From assembly GCA_964619535.1 (NCBI GenBank), contig CAZUEX010000003.1, positions 1 through 64,000 of the forward strand: DNA of 64,000 bases, written 5' to 3'. The DNA comes from Leptonema sp964619535 (GTDB lineage: Bacteria > Spirochaetota > Leptospiria > Leptospirales > Leptonemataceae). Position 1 is the stretch's first letter; the number at the start of each line of letters is the position of its first letter. Positions 53,509 to 62,634 of the stretch are shown here, piece by piece. Below the pieces are notes generated by a model. It worked only from the letters and a program-made list of their open reading frames with translations, did no database searches and was not told the DNA's origin. The position numbers and the translations under genes are program-made.

Positions 53509-56034
53509 ATGGCAAAGAAGAAAGAGACCAAACCCACGAAATCGAAATCCAGTCCTGCTGCGACCTCCGGAGGTCTCGTTCGCACGGACATCCAGGCAGC
53601 CCTTCAGAAAGGCATGCGCGTTGTTCCCGTGCAGATCGACGACCAGATGAAAGAGGCCTACCTGGACTATGCGATGAGCGTGATCGTCGGACGGGCCCTT
53701 CCGGACGTCCGTGACGGTCTGAAGCCCGTGCACCGTCGCATCCTCTTTGCCATGCATGAACGTGCCTGGAGGCATGACCGTCCCTTTGTAAAATGTGCTA
53801 AAATCGTCGGCGAAGTAATCGGTAACTATCACCCGCACGGTGATAGCGCCGTTTACGACACCATGGTGCGCATGGCACAGGACTTCGTCATGAAGATGCC
53901 TCTGATCGAAGGCCAGGGGAACTTCGGTTCGATCGACGGTGATAATGCAGCCGCCTATCGATATACAGAGGCCCGCCTGACCCGCGCCGCAGAAGAACTT
54001 TTGCGGGATATCGACAAAAACACCGTCGACTTCAGCCCGAACTTCGATGATACGAAACAGGAACCGAGGGTTCTGCCAGCCGGCCTGCCCAACCTGCTCA
54101 TCAACGGAGCAAGCGGTATTGCCGTTGGAATGGCAACCAACATTCCGCCACATAACCCACAGGAGGTTATCGCAGCCGTAACCGCTCTCATCAAGAAGCC
54201 GGATATGTCCGTCGCTGACCTGATGAAGCTTATTCCTGCGCCCGACTTTCCCACCGGTGGCATCATCATCGGCGGCGAAGGATTAAAGCAGGCCTACACG
54301 ACAGGCCGCGGTTCGATCCGCATTCGAGCACGATTGACCATCGAGCAACTGCGTAAAGGACGCGATACCATCGTCATCACCGAAATCCCCTACCAGGTGA
54401 ACAAAAAGAACCTGCTCGAACGCATCGGTGACCTGGTACAGGACAAGGTAATTGAAGGTATCTCGGACATCCGTGACCTGTCGGACCGCCACGGCCTTCG
54501 CGTTGAAATCGACCTGAAAAAAGACACCAATGCACAGATCGTGCTGAACCAGCTTTACAAGCAAACCCAGCTACAGGTCAGCTACGGCATTATACTTCTC
54601 GCACTTGTCGATGGCCAGCCCCGCGTACTGAACCTGAAAGAGATCCTCTCTGAGTTTATCGCTCACCGTAAAGAGGTCATCGTTCGTCGCACGCAGTACG
54701 AACTTGATCAGGCTGAGAAGCGAGCCCATATTCTCGAAGGTTTGAAGATCGCCCTCGATTTTATTGATGAGGTCATCAAGATCATCCGCTCTTCGAAGAC
54801 TGTGGACCAGGCCCGTCAGAGCCTGATGAAGCGGTTCAAGTTAACCGAGATCCAGGCCAATGCCATACTCGACATGCGCCTGCAGAAGCTGACTTCGCTC
54901 GAAAGCCAGAAGATCATCGACGAGCTGGCCGAGCTGAACAAGAAGATCAAGGACTTCAAAGACATTCTCGCAAAAGAGCCACGTCAATATCAGATCATCA
55001 CCGAAGAGCTGCAAACCCACGGTAAAGCATACGAGAAGAAGCGCTTTACCGAGATTGACCATTCCTCTGTCGATACAACATCATTTGACATCACCGATCT
55101 GATTCATGACGAAGATGTGATCATCACCTTCTCTGAAGATGGATTTATCAAACGCACTCCCATCGATACGTTCAAGCGCCAGAAGCGAGGCGGCAAAGGC
55201 GTGAAAGGCGCCTCCATGAAGAAAGAGGATGTGATCAAGCTCATCAGTCACGCTTCAACGCATGATACCCTCCTTCTCTTCTCGAACAAAGGGAAGATTT
55301 TCGCCATGAAGGTGCATGAGATTCCAGAGGCAGGTAAGGATGCCCGCGGCAAATCGATCAAGGCTGTCCTGAATCTTTCCACCGATGAAAAGATTACAGC
55401 CATGACATCGGTACGTGAGTTCGATGCAAAACGTGCCATTGTAATGATCAGCCGCGACGGTATTCTGAAAAAATCCAATCTCGATCTTTTCGCGAACGCT
55501 CGCAAGGGCGGAATTATTGCCATCAGTCTGCGCAAGGATGACGAGCTGATCAACGTCTGTCTGGTCAACCCTGAGGACGACATCCTCATCGCCACGCGAA
55601 ACGGACTCGCTCTGCGCACGAATCTCGCGAAGATGAAAAGTCAGGGACGCCAGGCCTCTGGCATTATCGGCATCCGACTGGAGAAGGGCGATAGGGTCAT
55701 CGGTATGGATGTGGTGGCCGAGAAATCTGATCTATTTGTCATCACCGAACTCGGCTATGGCAAACGCATTGCCTTCAAGCACTTTCCCGTAAAAGGCCGC
55801 GGCACGAAAGGCATGATGTATGTGAAACCGGGCGAGAAGATCGGACCGGCCGTAGCCATCCAGACGGTGCAGAAAGACGACGATGTCATCATCATCTGTC
55901 AGAGCGGTCAGATCATTCGCGTATCGGTAGATGAGATTTCGACGCAGGGACGCAGCACGCAGGGTGTTCGTATCGTCTCGCTGCATGAGAACGATTCCAT
56001 CCAGGATGTGGCGATTCTGAAAGGCGACATTTAA
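53509..56034 (+). CDS. gyrA: DNA gyrase subunit A
   Basis: Breaks and rejoins DNA during supercoiling. The 841-residue protein has the catalytic tyrosine Y152 in AAYRYTEARL (E. coli Y122) and an unusual basic 30-residue N-terminal extension. The quinolone-contact residues are the wild-type S113 and D117 (E. coli S83 and D87). The C-terminal domain has the six-blade repeats; the GyrA box reads QKRGGKG instead of QRRGGKG. It is not beside gyrB. A ParC assignment is less likely given the GyrA box. Confidence 0.92.
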   Translation: MAKKKETKPTKSKSSPAATSGGLVRTDIQAALQKGMRVVPVQIDDQMKEAYLDYAMSVIVGRALPDVRDGLKPVHRRILFAMHERAWRHDRPFVKCAKIVGEVIGNYHPHGDSAVYDTMVRMAQDFVMKMPLIEGQGNFGSIDGDNAAAYRYTEARLTRAAEELLRDIDKNTVDFSPNFDDTKQEPRVLPAGLPNLLINGASGIAVGMATNIPPHNPQEVIAAVTALIKKPDMSVADLMKLIPAPDFPTGGIIIGGEGLKQAYTTGRGSIRIRARLTIEQLRKGRDTIVITEIPYQVNKKNLLERIGDLVQDKVIEGISDIRDLSDRHGLRVEIDLKKDTNAQIVLNQLYKQTQLQVSYGIILLALVDGQPRVLNLKEILSEFIAHRKEVIVRRTQYELDQAEKRAHILEGLKIALDFIDEVIKIIRSSKTVDQARQSLMKRFKLTEIQANAILDMRLQKLTSLESQKIIDELAELNKKIKDFKDILAKEPRQYQIITEELQTHGKAYEKKRFTEIDHSSVDTTSFDITDLIHDEDVIITFSEDGFIKRTPIDTFKRQKRGGKGVKGASMKKEDVIKLISHASTHDTLLLFSNKGKIFAMKVHEIPEAGKDARGKSIKAVLNLSTDEKITAMTSVREFDAKRAIVMISRDGILKKSNLDLFANARKGGIIAISLRKDDELINVCLVNPEDDILIATRNGLALRTNLAKMKSQGRQASGIIGIRLEKGDRVIGMDVVAEKSDLFVITELGYGKRIAFKHFPVKGRGTKGMMYVKPGEKIGPAVAIQTVQKDDDVIIICQSGQIIRVSVDEISTQGRSTQGVRIVSLHENDSIQDVAILKGDI

Positions 56035-56067
56035 GCACCAAAGCCTGTTGGCCCAGGAGAATCGATT

Positions 56068-56586
56068 ATGAATGAAATTCCATTACATCCGGCTATTGTG
56101 CATATTCCCGTCGGACTGGCCATGCTCATGCCGGCCGTCTTCATTGGCCTCTACGTCTTCATCAAGAAAGAGAAGCTGCCTGCCGCTGCTTTCCTGATCG
56201 CTGTCCTTCTGCAGGCGGTTCTTGTCGTTTCGGCCATCGTCTCGCTTCGCACAGGCGAGGCCGAAGAGGATCGCATAGAAGAGGCTGGCATCACCGTACC
56301 GCATGAGGCCATCGAAGAGCATGAGGATCTTGCGAAGATGATGACGGGCGTTGCGTTGGCCACGTTGCTGCTCTCGGGCGCTTCATTGAAGAATAGCCGA
56401 TTCACCGGGGGATTGCAGCTCGGCGCCATCGCCCTGTCGTTCATCGTAACGGGACTTGCCCTTGCAGCCGGTCATCGCGGAGGCGAGCTTGTCTATGTCT
56501 ATGGAGCGGCAGGCCAGGGGCCATTTGCGGAGCAACCGGCTACTATACAGACCGACGAGCACCATACCGGTGAGGCAGAATACTGA
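56068..56586 (+). CDS. DUF2231-type membrane protein
   Basis: A 172-residue protein with four hydrophobic segments. It opens LHPAIVHIPVGLAML, a DUF2231 hallmark with paired histidines, and later has AAGHRGGELVYVYGAAGQG; these histidines may hold haem. A good AGGAG site precedes the ATG. It follows gyrA closely. Function unknown. Confidence 0.8.
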   Translation: MNEIPLHPAIVHIPVGLAMLMPAVFIGLYVFIKKEKLPAAAFLIAVLLQAVLVVSAIVSLRTGEAEEDRIEEAGITVPHEAIEEHEDLAKMMTGVALATLLLSGASLKNSRFTGGLQLGAIALSFIVTGLALAAGHRGGELVYVYGAAGQGPFAEQPATIQTDEHHTGEAEY

Positions 56587-56662
56587 GATAAACCAGTGGG
56601 GCCCCATCTCAAGCAAGAGGATTTTTTCGGGCATTTTGGCGTTTTGTTGACCAATTCCTCAT

Positions 56663-57199
56663 ATGAGTGAACTTGCACTGAGAACGCCGGAACCCATCGC
56701 TGCTTCCCGCTCGACCCTGCTGATCCCGCAAACCTATCTGTCACAGTTCTTCAACCCTGGTCCCCATAAAAAGGTGGGAGATCTTCCTCTTGCCTGGTAC
56801 CTGTCCAAACTGCTGAACGACCCTTTGCTGGAGTTCAAGTTGAGTTTCCTGAAGCCACGGAGATGGAAAAAAGAGTATCAGGACGGCGGCCAGAACCTGG
56901 TGCGTGTGAACTTTTATCCCGATGAAAGGGACTGGGGACGTTTGTCAGCCATTTCCAATGCGATGGGTTTTTCTCGCTGTTACATCTTTGTCTACTTGAT
57001 GCTCATCGACATGGGGGTCATCGCACTCAACAATGGAGGAACTCCTCCAGCGAAGGGGAGTAATACCTGGAACCCTGTTATTTCTGGAACCATTTCCGTT
57101 GATGTAATCACCAGAAGACTGACGAGAACACTTCAGACATATGTTCCGATAAGCAGTACACATTACCCTGGACGGTCATCCACAACGTTTCTTGAATAG
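56663..57199 (+). CDS. DUF1564 protein (Leptospira-type)
   Basis: A 178-residue soluble protein. STLLIPQTYLSQFF, PLAWYLSKLLND, LVRVNFYPDERDWGRLSAIS and FSRCYIFVYLMLIDMG follow the DUF1564 pattern, a family known mainly from Leptospira, often in many copies. The C-terminal 50 residues are low in recognisable structure. No ribosome-binding site is visible. Function unknown. Confidence 0.72.
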   Translation: MSELALRTPEPIAASRSTLLIPQTYLSQFFNPGPHKKVGDLPLAWYLSKLLNDPLLEFKLSFLKPRRWKKEYQDGGQNLVRVNFYPDERDWGRLSAISNAMGFSRCYIFVYLMLIDMGVIALNNGGTPPAKGSNTWNPVISGTISVDVITRRLTRTLQTYVPISSTHYPGRSSTTFLE

Positions 57200-57302
57200 C
57201 ATCGTGGCATTTGACGGCCTGTAGACAACATTCCTCCCGTTCCAGCCGTGTTCCTGCCCTTGTTGCCATGGTGAAAGCCAGGGAATTTGGGCTTGCTATG
57301 CC

Positions 57303-57330
57303 AAAAGGGCTGCCCGTTAAGGACAGCCCC
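57303..57330 (-). terminator. Intrinsic terminator of the PIN-TRAM gene
   Basis: On the minus strand GGGCTGTCC and GGGCAGCCC form a nine-base stem (one G-U pair) with loop TTAAC, followed by TTTT. It lies 36 bases after the gene's stop. Confidence 0.72.
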
Positions 57331-57365
57331 TTGCTGAAATGACGATCACATGATCTGAGACCATC

Positions 57366-58463
57366 CTATGATCGCTTCTGTTGATCACGATCATTCCGCC
57401 GATTACCGCGAAAATGATCGCGACGACCACCTTTCTGTTGCTGAGCCCGTCTCTCCTCCTCACGAGGATCTTCGTGAACCTGACCGGTAGCTTTGGTAAA
57501 GATCATCTTGCCGGCAGCTGTCTGGATGATTGACGTAACGTTAACGGTGATGTGCTTACCAAGCAAGGCACGTCCGTTTTCTACAACGACCATGGTGCCG
57601 TCTTCAAGATATCCGATACCCTGGTTTTCGTCTTTGCCTTCTTTGATGACCTCGATCTGGATGTCTTCACCGGGAAGGACGATGGGCTTCAGGGCATTGG
57701 TAAGGCTGTTCAGGTTCAACACCTCGACGCCCTGCAATTCAGCAACCTTGTTCAGATTAAAATCGTTGGTAATAAGTTTACCACCGGTTTCGCGTGAGAG
57801 CTTCACAAGCTTGGCATCGACTTCCCGCGTATCGGTATAATCGATATAACTGATCTTAACCTTGATATTGTCGAGCTGTTGCAACTTATTGAGCATCTCA
57901 AGACCACGCCGACCCCGATTCCTCTTGATCGGATCTGGAGAATCACTGATCAACTGAATCTCACGCAGAACAAAGTTAGGAATAATGAAAGGCCCTTCCA
58001 TGAAGTTCGTCTGCGCTATGTCAAGGATGCGTCCGTCAATAATGACCGACGTATCAAGAATCTTCTCGGTTGTTCCAACCTTTTCGTCATCATGACGAAA
58101 GGCACCAAGCAAACGAAGACCAGGTGATTGAGCCAGAAAGATACCAACGTAGGTACAAAACGCGAATGGAACGACGTATACAACAGGGCGATACGGACGC
58201 GGCAATTGCAAGGCATCGGCAATCTGACCCAGTAAGAACGCAGACATGAGTCCAAACAGGACTCCAGTGGCTACGTAAACCAGACCGTCAGCAGTTAGCT
58301 TTTTAAAGAGTGTTTCGGCATTAAAAAATACAAGAACAAGCAGCAGAGCCACTACCCCGTTAACAACGACGGACATGTGCGACCCCTCAGAAAGAGGCAA
58401 GGCTATTAAAGCAGCCAGCAGTCCGGCAACAACCGGACCAAGAACACGATACAGAGATTTCAT
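57366..58463 (-). CDS. PIN-TRAM domain membrane protein (YacL-like)
   Basis: A 365-residue protein. Four hydrophobic segments occupy residues 1-120, then a PIN nuclease domain with its acidic residues (ILDTSVIIDGRILD, REIQLISDS, LITNDFNLNKVA), then a TRAM domain (EGKDENQGIGYLEDGTMVVVENG) and a basic tail. This is the YacL architecture. It presumably acts on RNA at the membrane. AGTGAG precedes the ATG. Confidence 0.88.
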   Translation of the reverse strand: MKSLYRVLGPVVAGLLAALIALPLSEGSHMSVVVNGVVALLLVLVFFNAETLFKKLTADGLVYVATGVLFGLMSAFLLGQIADALQLPRPYRPVVYVVPFAFCTYVGIFLAQSPGLRLLGAFRHDDEKVGTTEKILDTSVIIDGRILDIAQTNFMEGPFIIPNFVLREIQLISDSPDPIKRNRGRRGLEMLNKLQQLDNIKVKISYIDYTDTREVDAKLVKLSRETGGKLITNDFNLNKVAELQGVEVLNLNSLTNALKPIVLPGEDIQIEVIKEGKDENQGIGYLEDGTMVVVENGRALLGKHITVNVTSIIQTAAGKMIFTKATGQVHEDPREEERRAQQQKGGRRDHFRGNRRNDRDQQKRS

Positions 58464-58518
58464 AACTCACTCTCTATAATTAGATTGAGCTATGGACTGC
58501 TTTTCAGACAGGGGGCGA

Positions 58519-59103
58519 TCAGGATAGGATATCAGAAATCAGGTTGCCGGCCTCTTCCTGTGTAATGCCCTTTGCAATGGCAATCTCACTGGTAATAAGG
58601 TTATAGGCCGATTCGTATAGCCGTTTCTCCATCAGGGATAGCTCTTTGTCTCGCGCTCTTTTGTAAAGATTCCGACATACCTCTGCAACAGAATAGATGG
58701 ATCCGGACTTAATTTTATTCAGATTATTCTGATAACGTATCTTCCAGTCTTCTTCCGTGTCCACTTCGTCTTTCTGCAGTAGATTCGTAACCTTCTTTAC
58801 ATCAGTCTTCTTGATTATGGCCCGAATTCCGGTCTCTTTTGCCTTATTTACCGGAATGACGACCTTCATCTTATTACTCTGGATTTCAAGAATATAGCAG
58901 AGCGTTTTGTTCCCCAGGATGGTCTGTTTCTGAATGCCTGTCACTTTACCGACACCATGCATCGGATAAACAATGTAATCGCCCTCAGCGAAACCGGGCT
59001 CCTTGACCGACTCTTTCTTCGTCTTCTGCACGGCAGGAGGCTTGGAAGTAGTTTTGGGAGCGGATTTAGAAACCGATTTTTTTTTTGCTTTCGTCTGAGG
59101 CAT
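58519..59103 (-). CDS. CarD-family RNA polymerase-binding regulator
   Basis: A 194-residue protein from the ATG at 59103 (a TTG at 59157 is in frame). After a basic N-terminal region comes the CarD/TRCF RNA-polymerase-interacting domain (EGDYIVYPMHGVGKVTGIQ, YILEIQSNKMKVVIPVNKA) and a C-terminal helical domain. Such proteins stabilise promoter complexes. It may regulate globally; no target is evident. Confidence 0.88.
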   Translation of the reverse strand: MPQTKAKKKSVSKSAPKTTSKPPAVQKTKKESVKEPGFAEGDYIVYPMHGVGKVTGIQKQTILGNKTLCYILEIQSNKMKVVIPVNKAKETGIRAIIKKTDVKKVTNLLQKDEVDTEEDWKIRYQNNLNKIKSGSIYSVAEVCRNLYKRARDKELSLMEKRLYESAYNLITSEIAIAKGITQEEAGNLISDILS

Positions 59104-59279
59104 AAGTAGTCCAGGATAGCTCGCAATCAACGAAAATCCAGGGATAAAATCCGACAAGGCTTTTTTCGATTTGACCGATTTTCCGGCTCCCGAACCGTCG
59201 TATCCGGGTTGTTGATATTTTTGTCAATTCCCGCATTCGAAGATCCGATGCGCAAAAGCTCGGAATAAAGGAGAAACGC

Positions 59280-60494
59280 ATGAAAGAAGTTTACGTGTTC
59301 GATGCCGTCCGCACCCCCCGGGGAAAGGGGAAAAAGCGAGGCATACTGGCACATGTTCATCCGGTGGATCTTGCAGCCGTCCCACTGAAGGCCCTCCCTC
59401 AGAGAAACAATCTCGATCCGTCTGCTGTGGAAGACGTGGTCCTCGGTTGCGTCTCTCAGGTTGGGGAACAGGGAGCCTGTATTGCCCGAAACGCAGTCCT
59501 CGCTGCCAAATGGCCGGAAAATGTTCCGGGCTACGTCCTCAATCGCTTCTGTGGGTCGGGGCTTCAGGCCATTCAAAATGCCACGGGCATGATTGGCTCG
59601 GGCCAGATGGACCTTGTTGTTGCCGGTGGTGTGGAATCCATGAGCCGGGTCAAAATGGGAGCCGATATTGAAGGGCTGGATTTCTCTGTTGGAAACGACA
59701 CCCTGAAGAATGACTATGCCCTTGTTCCGCAGGGAATCTCGGCAGACCTCATCGCTACGAAATATAACATCAGCCGTGAAGACGTGGACCGCTATGCCGA
59801 GCAGAGCCAGCAATTTGCGGACGCCGCCATCAAGGAAGGTCGTTTCAGCAAGAGTATCGTCCCCGTAAAGAGTCCGAAAGGGGAAGATATTGTACGGGAC
59901 GAACATCCCCGCATTGAAAGCGATTATGCCTTTCTTTCCGGGCTGGCGCCTGTGTTTAAAACCATTGGAGAGAAAGAACTGGATGCCATCGCACTGCGCC
60001 GCTATCCCGAAATCAAGGCCATTAACCACGTGCACACACTGGGTAATGCATCGGGCGTTGTAGACGGAGCGGGAGTCGTTCTGCTCGGTTCCGAAGAGGC
60101 AGCCAAACAGCATAACCTGAAACCGCGTGCTCGCATCGTTGCAACAGCCGTAGCCGGCACAGAACCGACAATCATGCTGACAGGCCCCGTACCCGCCTCC
60201 AGAAAAGCTCTTGAAAAGGCTGGCCTGAAGGTTGAGGACATCGACCTGTGGGAGATCAACGAAGCCTTCTCTGCTGTCGTTATCTACACGATGCGTGAGC
60301 TTGGTATCCCACGCGAAAAGGTAAACGTGAACGGAGGAGCGATCGCTCTCGGACACCCGCTTGGTGGAACCGGTGCCATGCTCCTCGGTACGATCGTCGA
60401 CGAACTCGAACGTCGCCAGGCTCGTTACGGACTTGTAACGCTTTGCATCGGTGGCGGTATGGGTGTAGCCACGATCGTCGAGCGTATAGGATAA
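59280..60494 (+). CDS. Acetyl-CoA C-acetyltransferase (thiolase)
   Basis: A 404-residue thiolase. The acyl-accepting cysteine is in LNRFCGSGLQAI, HPLGGTGA holds the histidine, and CIGGGMG the second cysteine. It cleaves 3-ketoacyl-CoA or condenses acetyl-CoA. AAGGAG precedes the ATG. Together with the crotonase gene at 48193 it points to beta-oxidation as a main carbon route. Confidence 0.92.
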   Translation: MKEVYVFDAVRTPRGKGKKRGILAHVHPVDLAAVPLKALPQRNNLDPSAVEDVVLGCVSQVGEQGACIARNAVLAAKWPENVPGYVLNRFCGSGLQAIQNATGMIGSGQMDLVVAGGVESMSRVKMGADIEGLDFSVGNDTLKNDYALVPQGISADLIATKYNISREDVDRYAEQSQQFADAAIKEGRFSKSIVPVKSPKGEDIVRDEHPRIESDYAFLSGLAPVFKTIGEKELDAIALRRYPEIKAINHVHTLGNASGVVDGAGVVLLGSEEAAKQHNLKPRARIVATAVAGTEPTIMLTGPVPASRKALEKAGLKVEDIDLWEINEAFSAVVIYTMRELGIPREKVNVNGGAIALGHPLGGTGAMLLGTIVDELERRQARYGLVTLCIGGGMGVATIVERIG

Positions 60495-60537
60495 CTCTGC
60501 ATTTCGGGAGTTTCCTGACAGATTCAAAGCCAATCAA

Positions 60538-60568
60538 GAGGCGGGAACATGGTTTCCGCCTCTTTTTT
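60538..60568 (+). terminator. Intrinsic terminator after the thiolase gene
   Basis: GAGGCGG (60538-60544) pairs with CCGCCTC (60556-60562), extended by further pairs toward an AT-rich loop, followed by six T. Confidence 0.82.
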
Positions 60569-60629
60569 GCAGCAGCGTGGTGCAAAAGCCGTTTGACCTG
60601 CTCTATTTCTCGCCCAGTCTGTTGCGACG

Positions 60630-61535
60630 ATGAGGTTGCGCACCCGACTCGCCCCTTCTCCGAACGGAGTGATGCACACCGGTCACCTCCTGCACCTGAT
60701 ACACGTCTTCGGTATCGCTCGAAAGATTCAGGCAGACATCGTCTATCGCATGGAGGATCACGACAGCCTGCGCTGCAGACCGGAATATGCCCGCCAATGG
60801 AGGGAAGACCTGCGGTGGCTTGGTTTCACAACCGGAACGGACAAGTGGTCGGTGCAGAGCGAACACCTCGAGCGTTATACAGATCTTCTTGACCGTCTCT
60901 GCAATGCAGGCCTCGTATACGCCTGTACCTGTTCGAGAAAGACAATCAATGAGCGTAGAGCGATTACAGGTTTTTCAGGAGGCTACGACGGCTACTGCCG
61001 CAACCGAAACCATCCCTTCACAGATAAAAGCAGTCTGCGCCTTCGTCTCGACCATGAATCACTTTCGTTTCATGATCTGCGACTGGGCACACAGCTGGCA
61101 GCTACCGAGCAAGGGGATCCGCTTTTGCGGGATAACCGCGGGCTTTTTACCTATCAGTTCTGCGTGGTCACGGACGACATCGTCGAAGATGTCAATCTTA
61201 TTATACGAGGAGAAGACCTGCTGGAATCTACCGGCCAGCAATTGCAGATGCGCAGACTTTTTGCTCCGTTTCTTGGCAAAGATTACACAGACGTCATTTT
61301 ATACCATCATCCGATTCTTTACGATGAGGACGGGCGCAAGCTCAGCAAGAGCCAGCAAAGCCTGCATCTGCGCGCTTTGCGTTCAACCGAAGCAACTCCC
61401 GAAGAGCTGCTCGGTCTTGCTGCGCGGCAGGCCGGTTTAACCACCGCCAGAACCCTTCGTGCGGAGGACTGCGCTGATCTGTTTAAAGGAATCCGGCCGG
61501 GCCTGAATCCGCCGCTGCCTCTGCCGGCTGATTGA
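60630..61535 (+). CDS. gluQ: Glutamyl-Q tRNA(Asp) synthetase
   Basis: Attaches glutamate to the queuosine base of tRNA(Asp) instead of to tRNA ends. The 301-residue protein lacks the anticodon domain. The class I motifs are MHTGHL and KLSKS. The CxC and YDGYC zinc ligands that mark this subgroup are present (YACTCSRK, GGYDGYCRN). It implies queuosine in this organism, consistent with folE2 supplying a queuosine precursor. Confidence 0.9.
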   Translation: MRLRTRLAPSPNGVMHTGHLLHLIHVFGIARKIQADIVYRMEDHDSLRCRPEYARQWREDLRWLGFTTGTDKWSVQSEHLERYTDLLDRLCNAGLVYACTCSRKTINERRAITGFSGGYDGYCRNRNHPFTDKSSLRLRLDHESLSFHDLRLGTQLAATEQGDPLLRDNRGLFTYQFCVVTDDIVEDVNLIIRGEDLLESTGQQLQMRRLFAPFLGKDYTDVILYHHPILYDEDGRKLSKSQQSLHLRALRSTEATPEELLGLAARQAGLTTARTLRAEDCADLFKGIRPGLNPPLPLPAD

Positions 61536-61659
61536 AAAACAGAATCGAAATCTCCTTTGCTGCTCGAAAGAGAAAATAGACGGCCTCTGTAGTCCAATCG
61601 GTCTACTCTTTTTCTTTCCTTTTGCAGAGTTTCCTGTAAAATGGGAAGCAGGGAGAATC

Positions 61660-62253
61660 ATGAAACGTGAGAAGCAAAATCCCCGCCAGCGCATCCTGGA
61701 CAGTGCCTTTCAGCTCTTCCGGGATCAGGGTTATGCAGAAACGGGGATTGCAGAGATTCTTACCGAGGCCGGTGCCTATAAAAAAAGCCTCTATGACCAC
61801 TTTACATCCAAAGAGGACCTGGCCATTGAATACCTGGCGAGCCTCACCCATGACTATGCCGATCTCATCGAAAGGGTCACGGCCACAAGCCAAGACCTCG
61901 AGCGGTTCACCGATCGCTGGGTTCAGCTTGTGCGCCGGTCGCTGAAAAACAGCCGCCGACAGGACTGTCCGATTGGGCTTTTTGCCGGCGAGATGGCTTC
62001 AATTCCAGAGATGCGTCCGCATGTGCTTGAAGCCATCAATCGGTTAATCCTGACAATGCAGCGCAGTATCCAGCAAATTCTGCCGCTGCCAGATGCCGAA
62101 GCAGAAATCCTGGCAGGACGTGTTTTTCTGGTTTTCCAGGGCGGCATGCGTCTCTTTTATCTAACTGGAGAAGAGCGTTACCTGAGCCTGATGCGTGATG
62201 AGCTCAAGCATATTGTTCGGTCGGTGCAGGCAAGTCGCCGGACAAAGCACTGA
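61660..62253 (+). CDS. TetR-family transcriptional regulator
   Basis: A 197-residue regulator. The helix-turn-helix reads GYAETGIAEILTEAGAYKKS, then LYDHFTSKEDLA, a clear TetR pattern; the C-terminal domain has the QDCPIGLFAGE stretch of the AcrR/NemR-like subgroup. It has a preceding 124-base gap. Ligand and targets unknown. Confidence 0.86.
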   Translation: MKREKQNPRQRILDSAFQLFRDQGYAETGIAEILTEAGAYKKSLYDHFTSKEDLAIEYLASLTHDYADLIERVTATSQDLERFTDRWVQLVRRSLKNSRRQDCPIGLFAGEMASIPEMRPHVLEAINRLILTMQRSIQQILPLPDAEAEILAGRVFLVFQGGMRLFYLTGEERYLSLMRDELKHIVRSVQASRRTKH

Positions 62254-62263
62254 CGATCCAGGC

Positions 62264-62632
62264 CTACGGCAGAAAGGCATCCTCTAAATCCACAGCACCG
62301 GGAACGTCCTGGCCGTACAGGCGCAGACATATGAGGGGATACTCCGTCATCGGACAGGGGGTAGAGATTATGGCTATGACACAACCGGCCAGCGCATTCT
62401 TATCAAGATCATCGATGACAAACAGCGGCACAGACGGAACCGATCCGCACTCGAAACGCTTGTACTCTGTGGCAATGAGCAGATCGAGATTGGCATCTTC
62501 TGCTTCCATTCTATCAACAGCACAGGATGCCAATGACAACCCGATCGCCACAAACGCCAGACGAAAGAATACTGCTGGCCAACCGACCCGACAGCTGTGG
62601 AGCCATTTGCACATACCGAAGAAGGACTGCAT
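62264..62632 (-). CDS. Small lipoprotein coupled to the CPBP protease gene
   Basis: From the ATG at 62632, two bases after the upstream stop, a 122-residue protein. A long N-terminal stretch is followed by signal-like LAFVAIGLSLASC with a lipobox. The mature part has four cysteines, consistent with two disulfides. No family recognised. Its position makes it a likely partner of the membrane protease. Confidence 0.55.
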   Translation of the reverse strand: MQSFFGMCKWLHSCRVGWPAVFFRLAFVAIGLSLASCAVDRMEAEDANLDLLIATEYKRFECGSVPSVPLFVIDDLDKNALAGCVIAIISTPCPMTEYPLICLRLYGQDVPGAVDLEDAFLP

Positions 62633-62634
62633 GA

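Noticed and set aside
53254..54153. A 299-residue minus-strand frame over the start of gyrA
   Set aside because: It lies opposite conserved gyrase motifs and has no coding signature of its own.
59127..60533. A 468-residue open frame on the minus strand, opposite the thiolase gene
   Set aside because: The plus strand encodes a complete thiolase with all catalytic motifs. The antisense frame has no recognisable feature.
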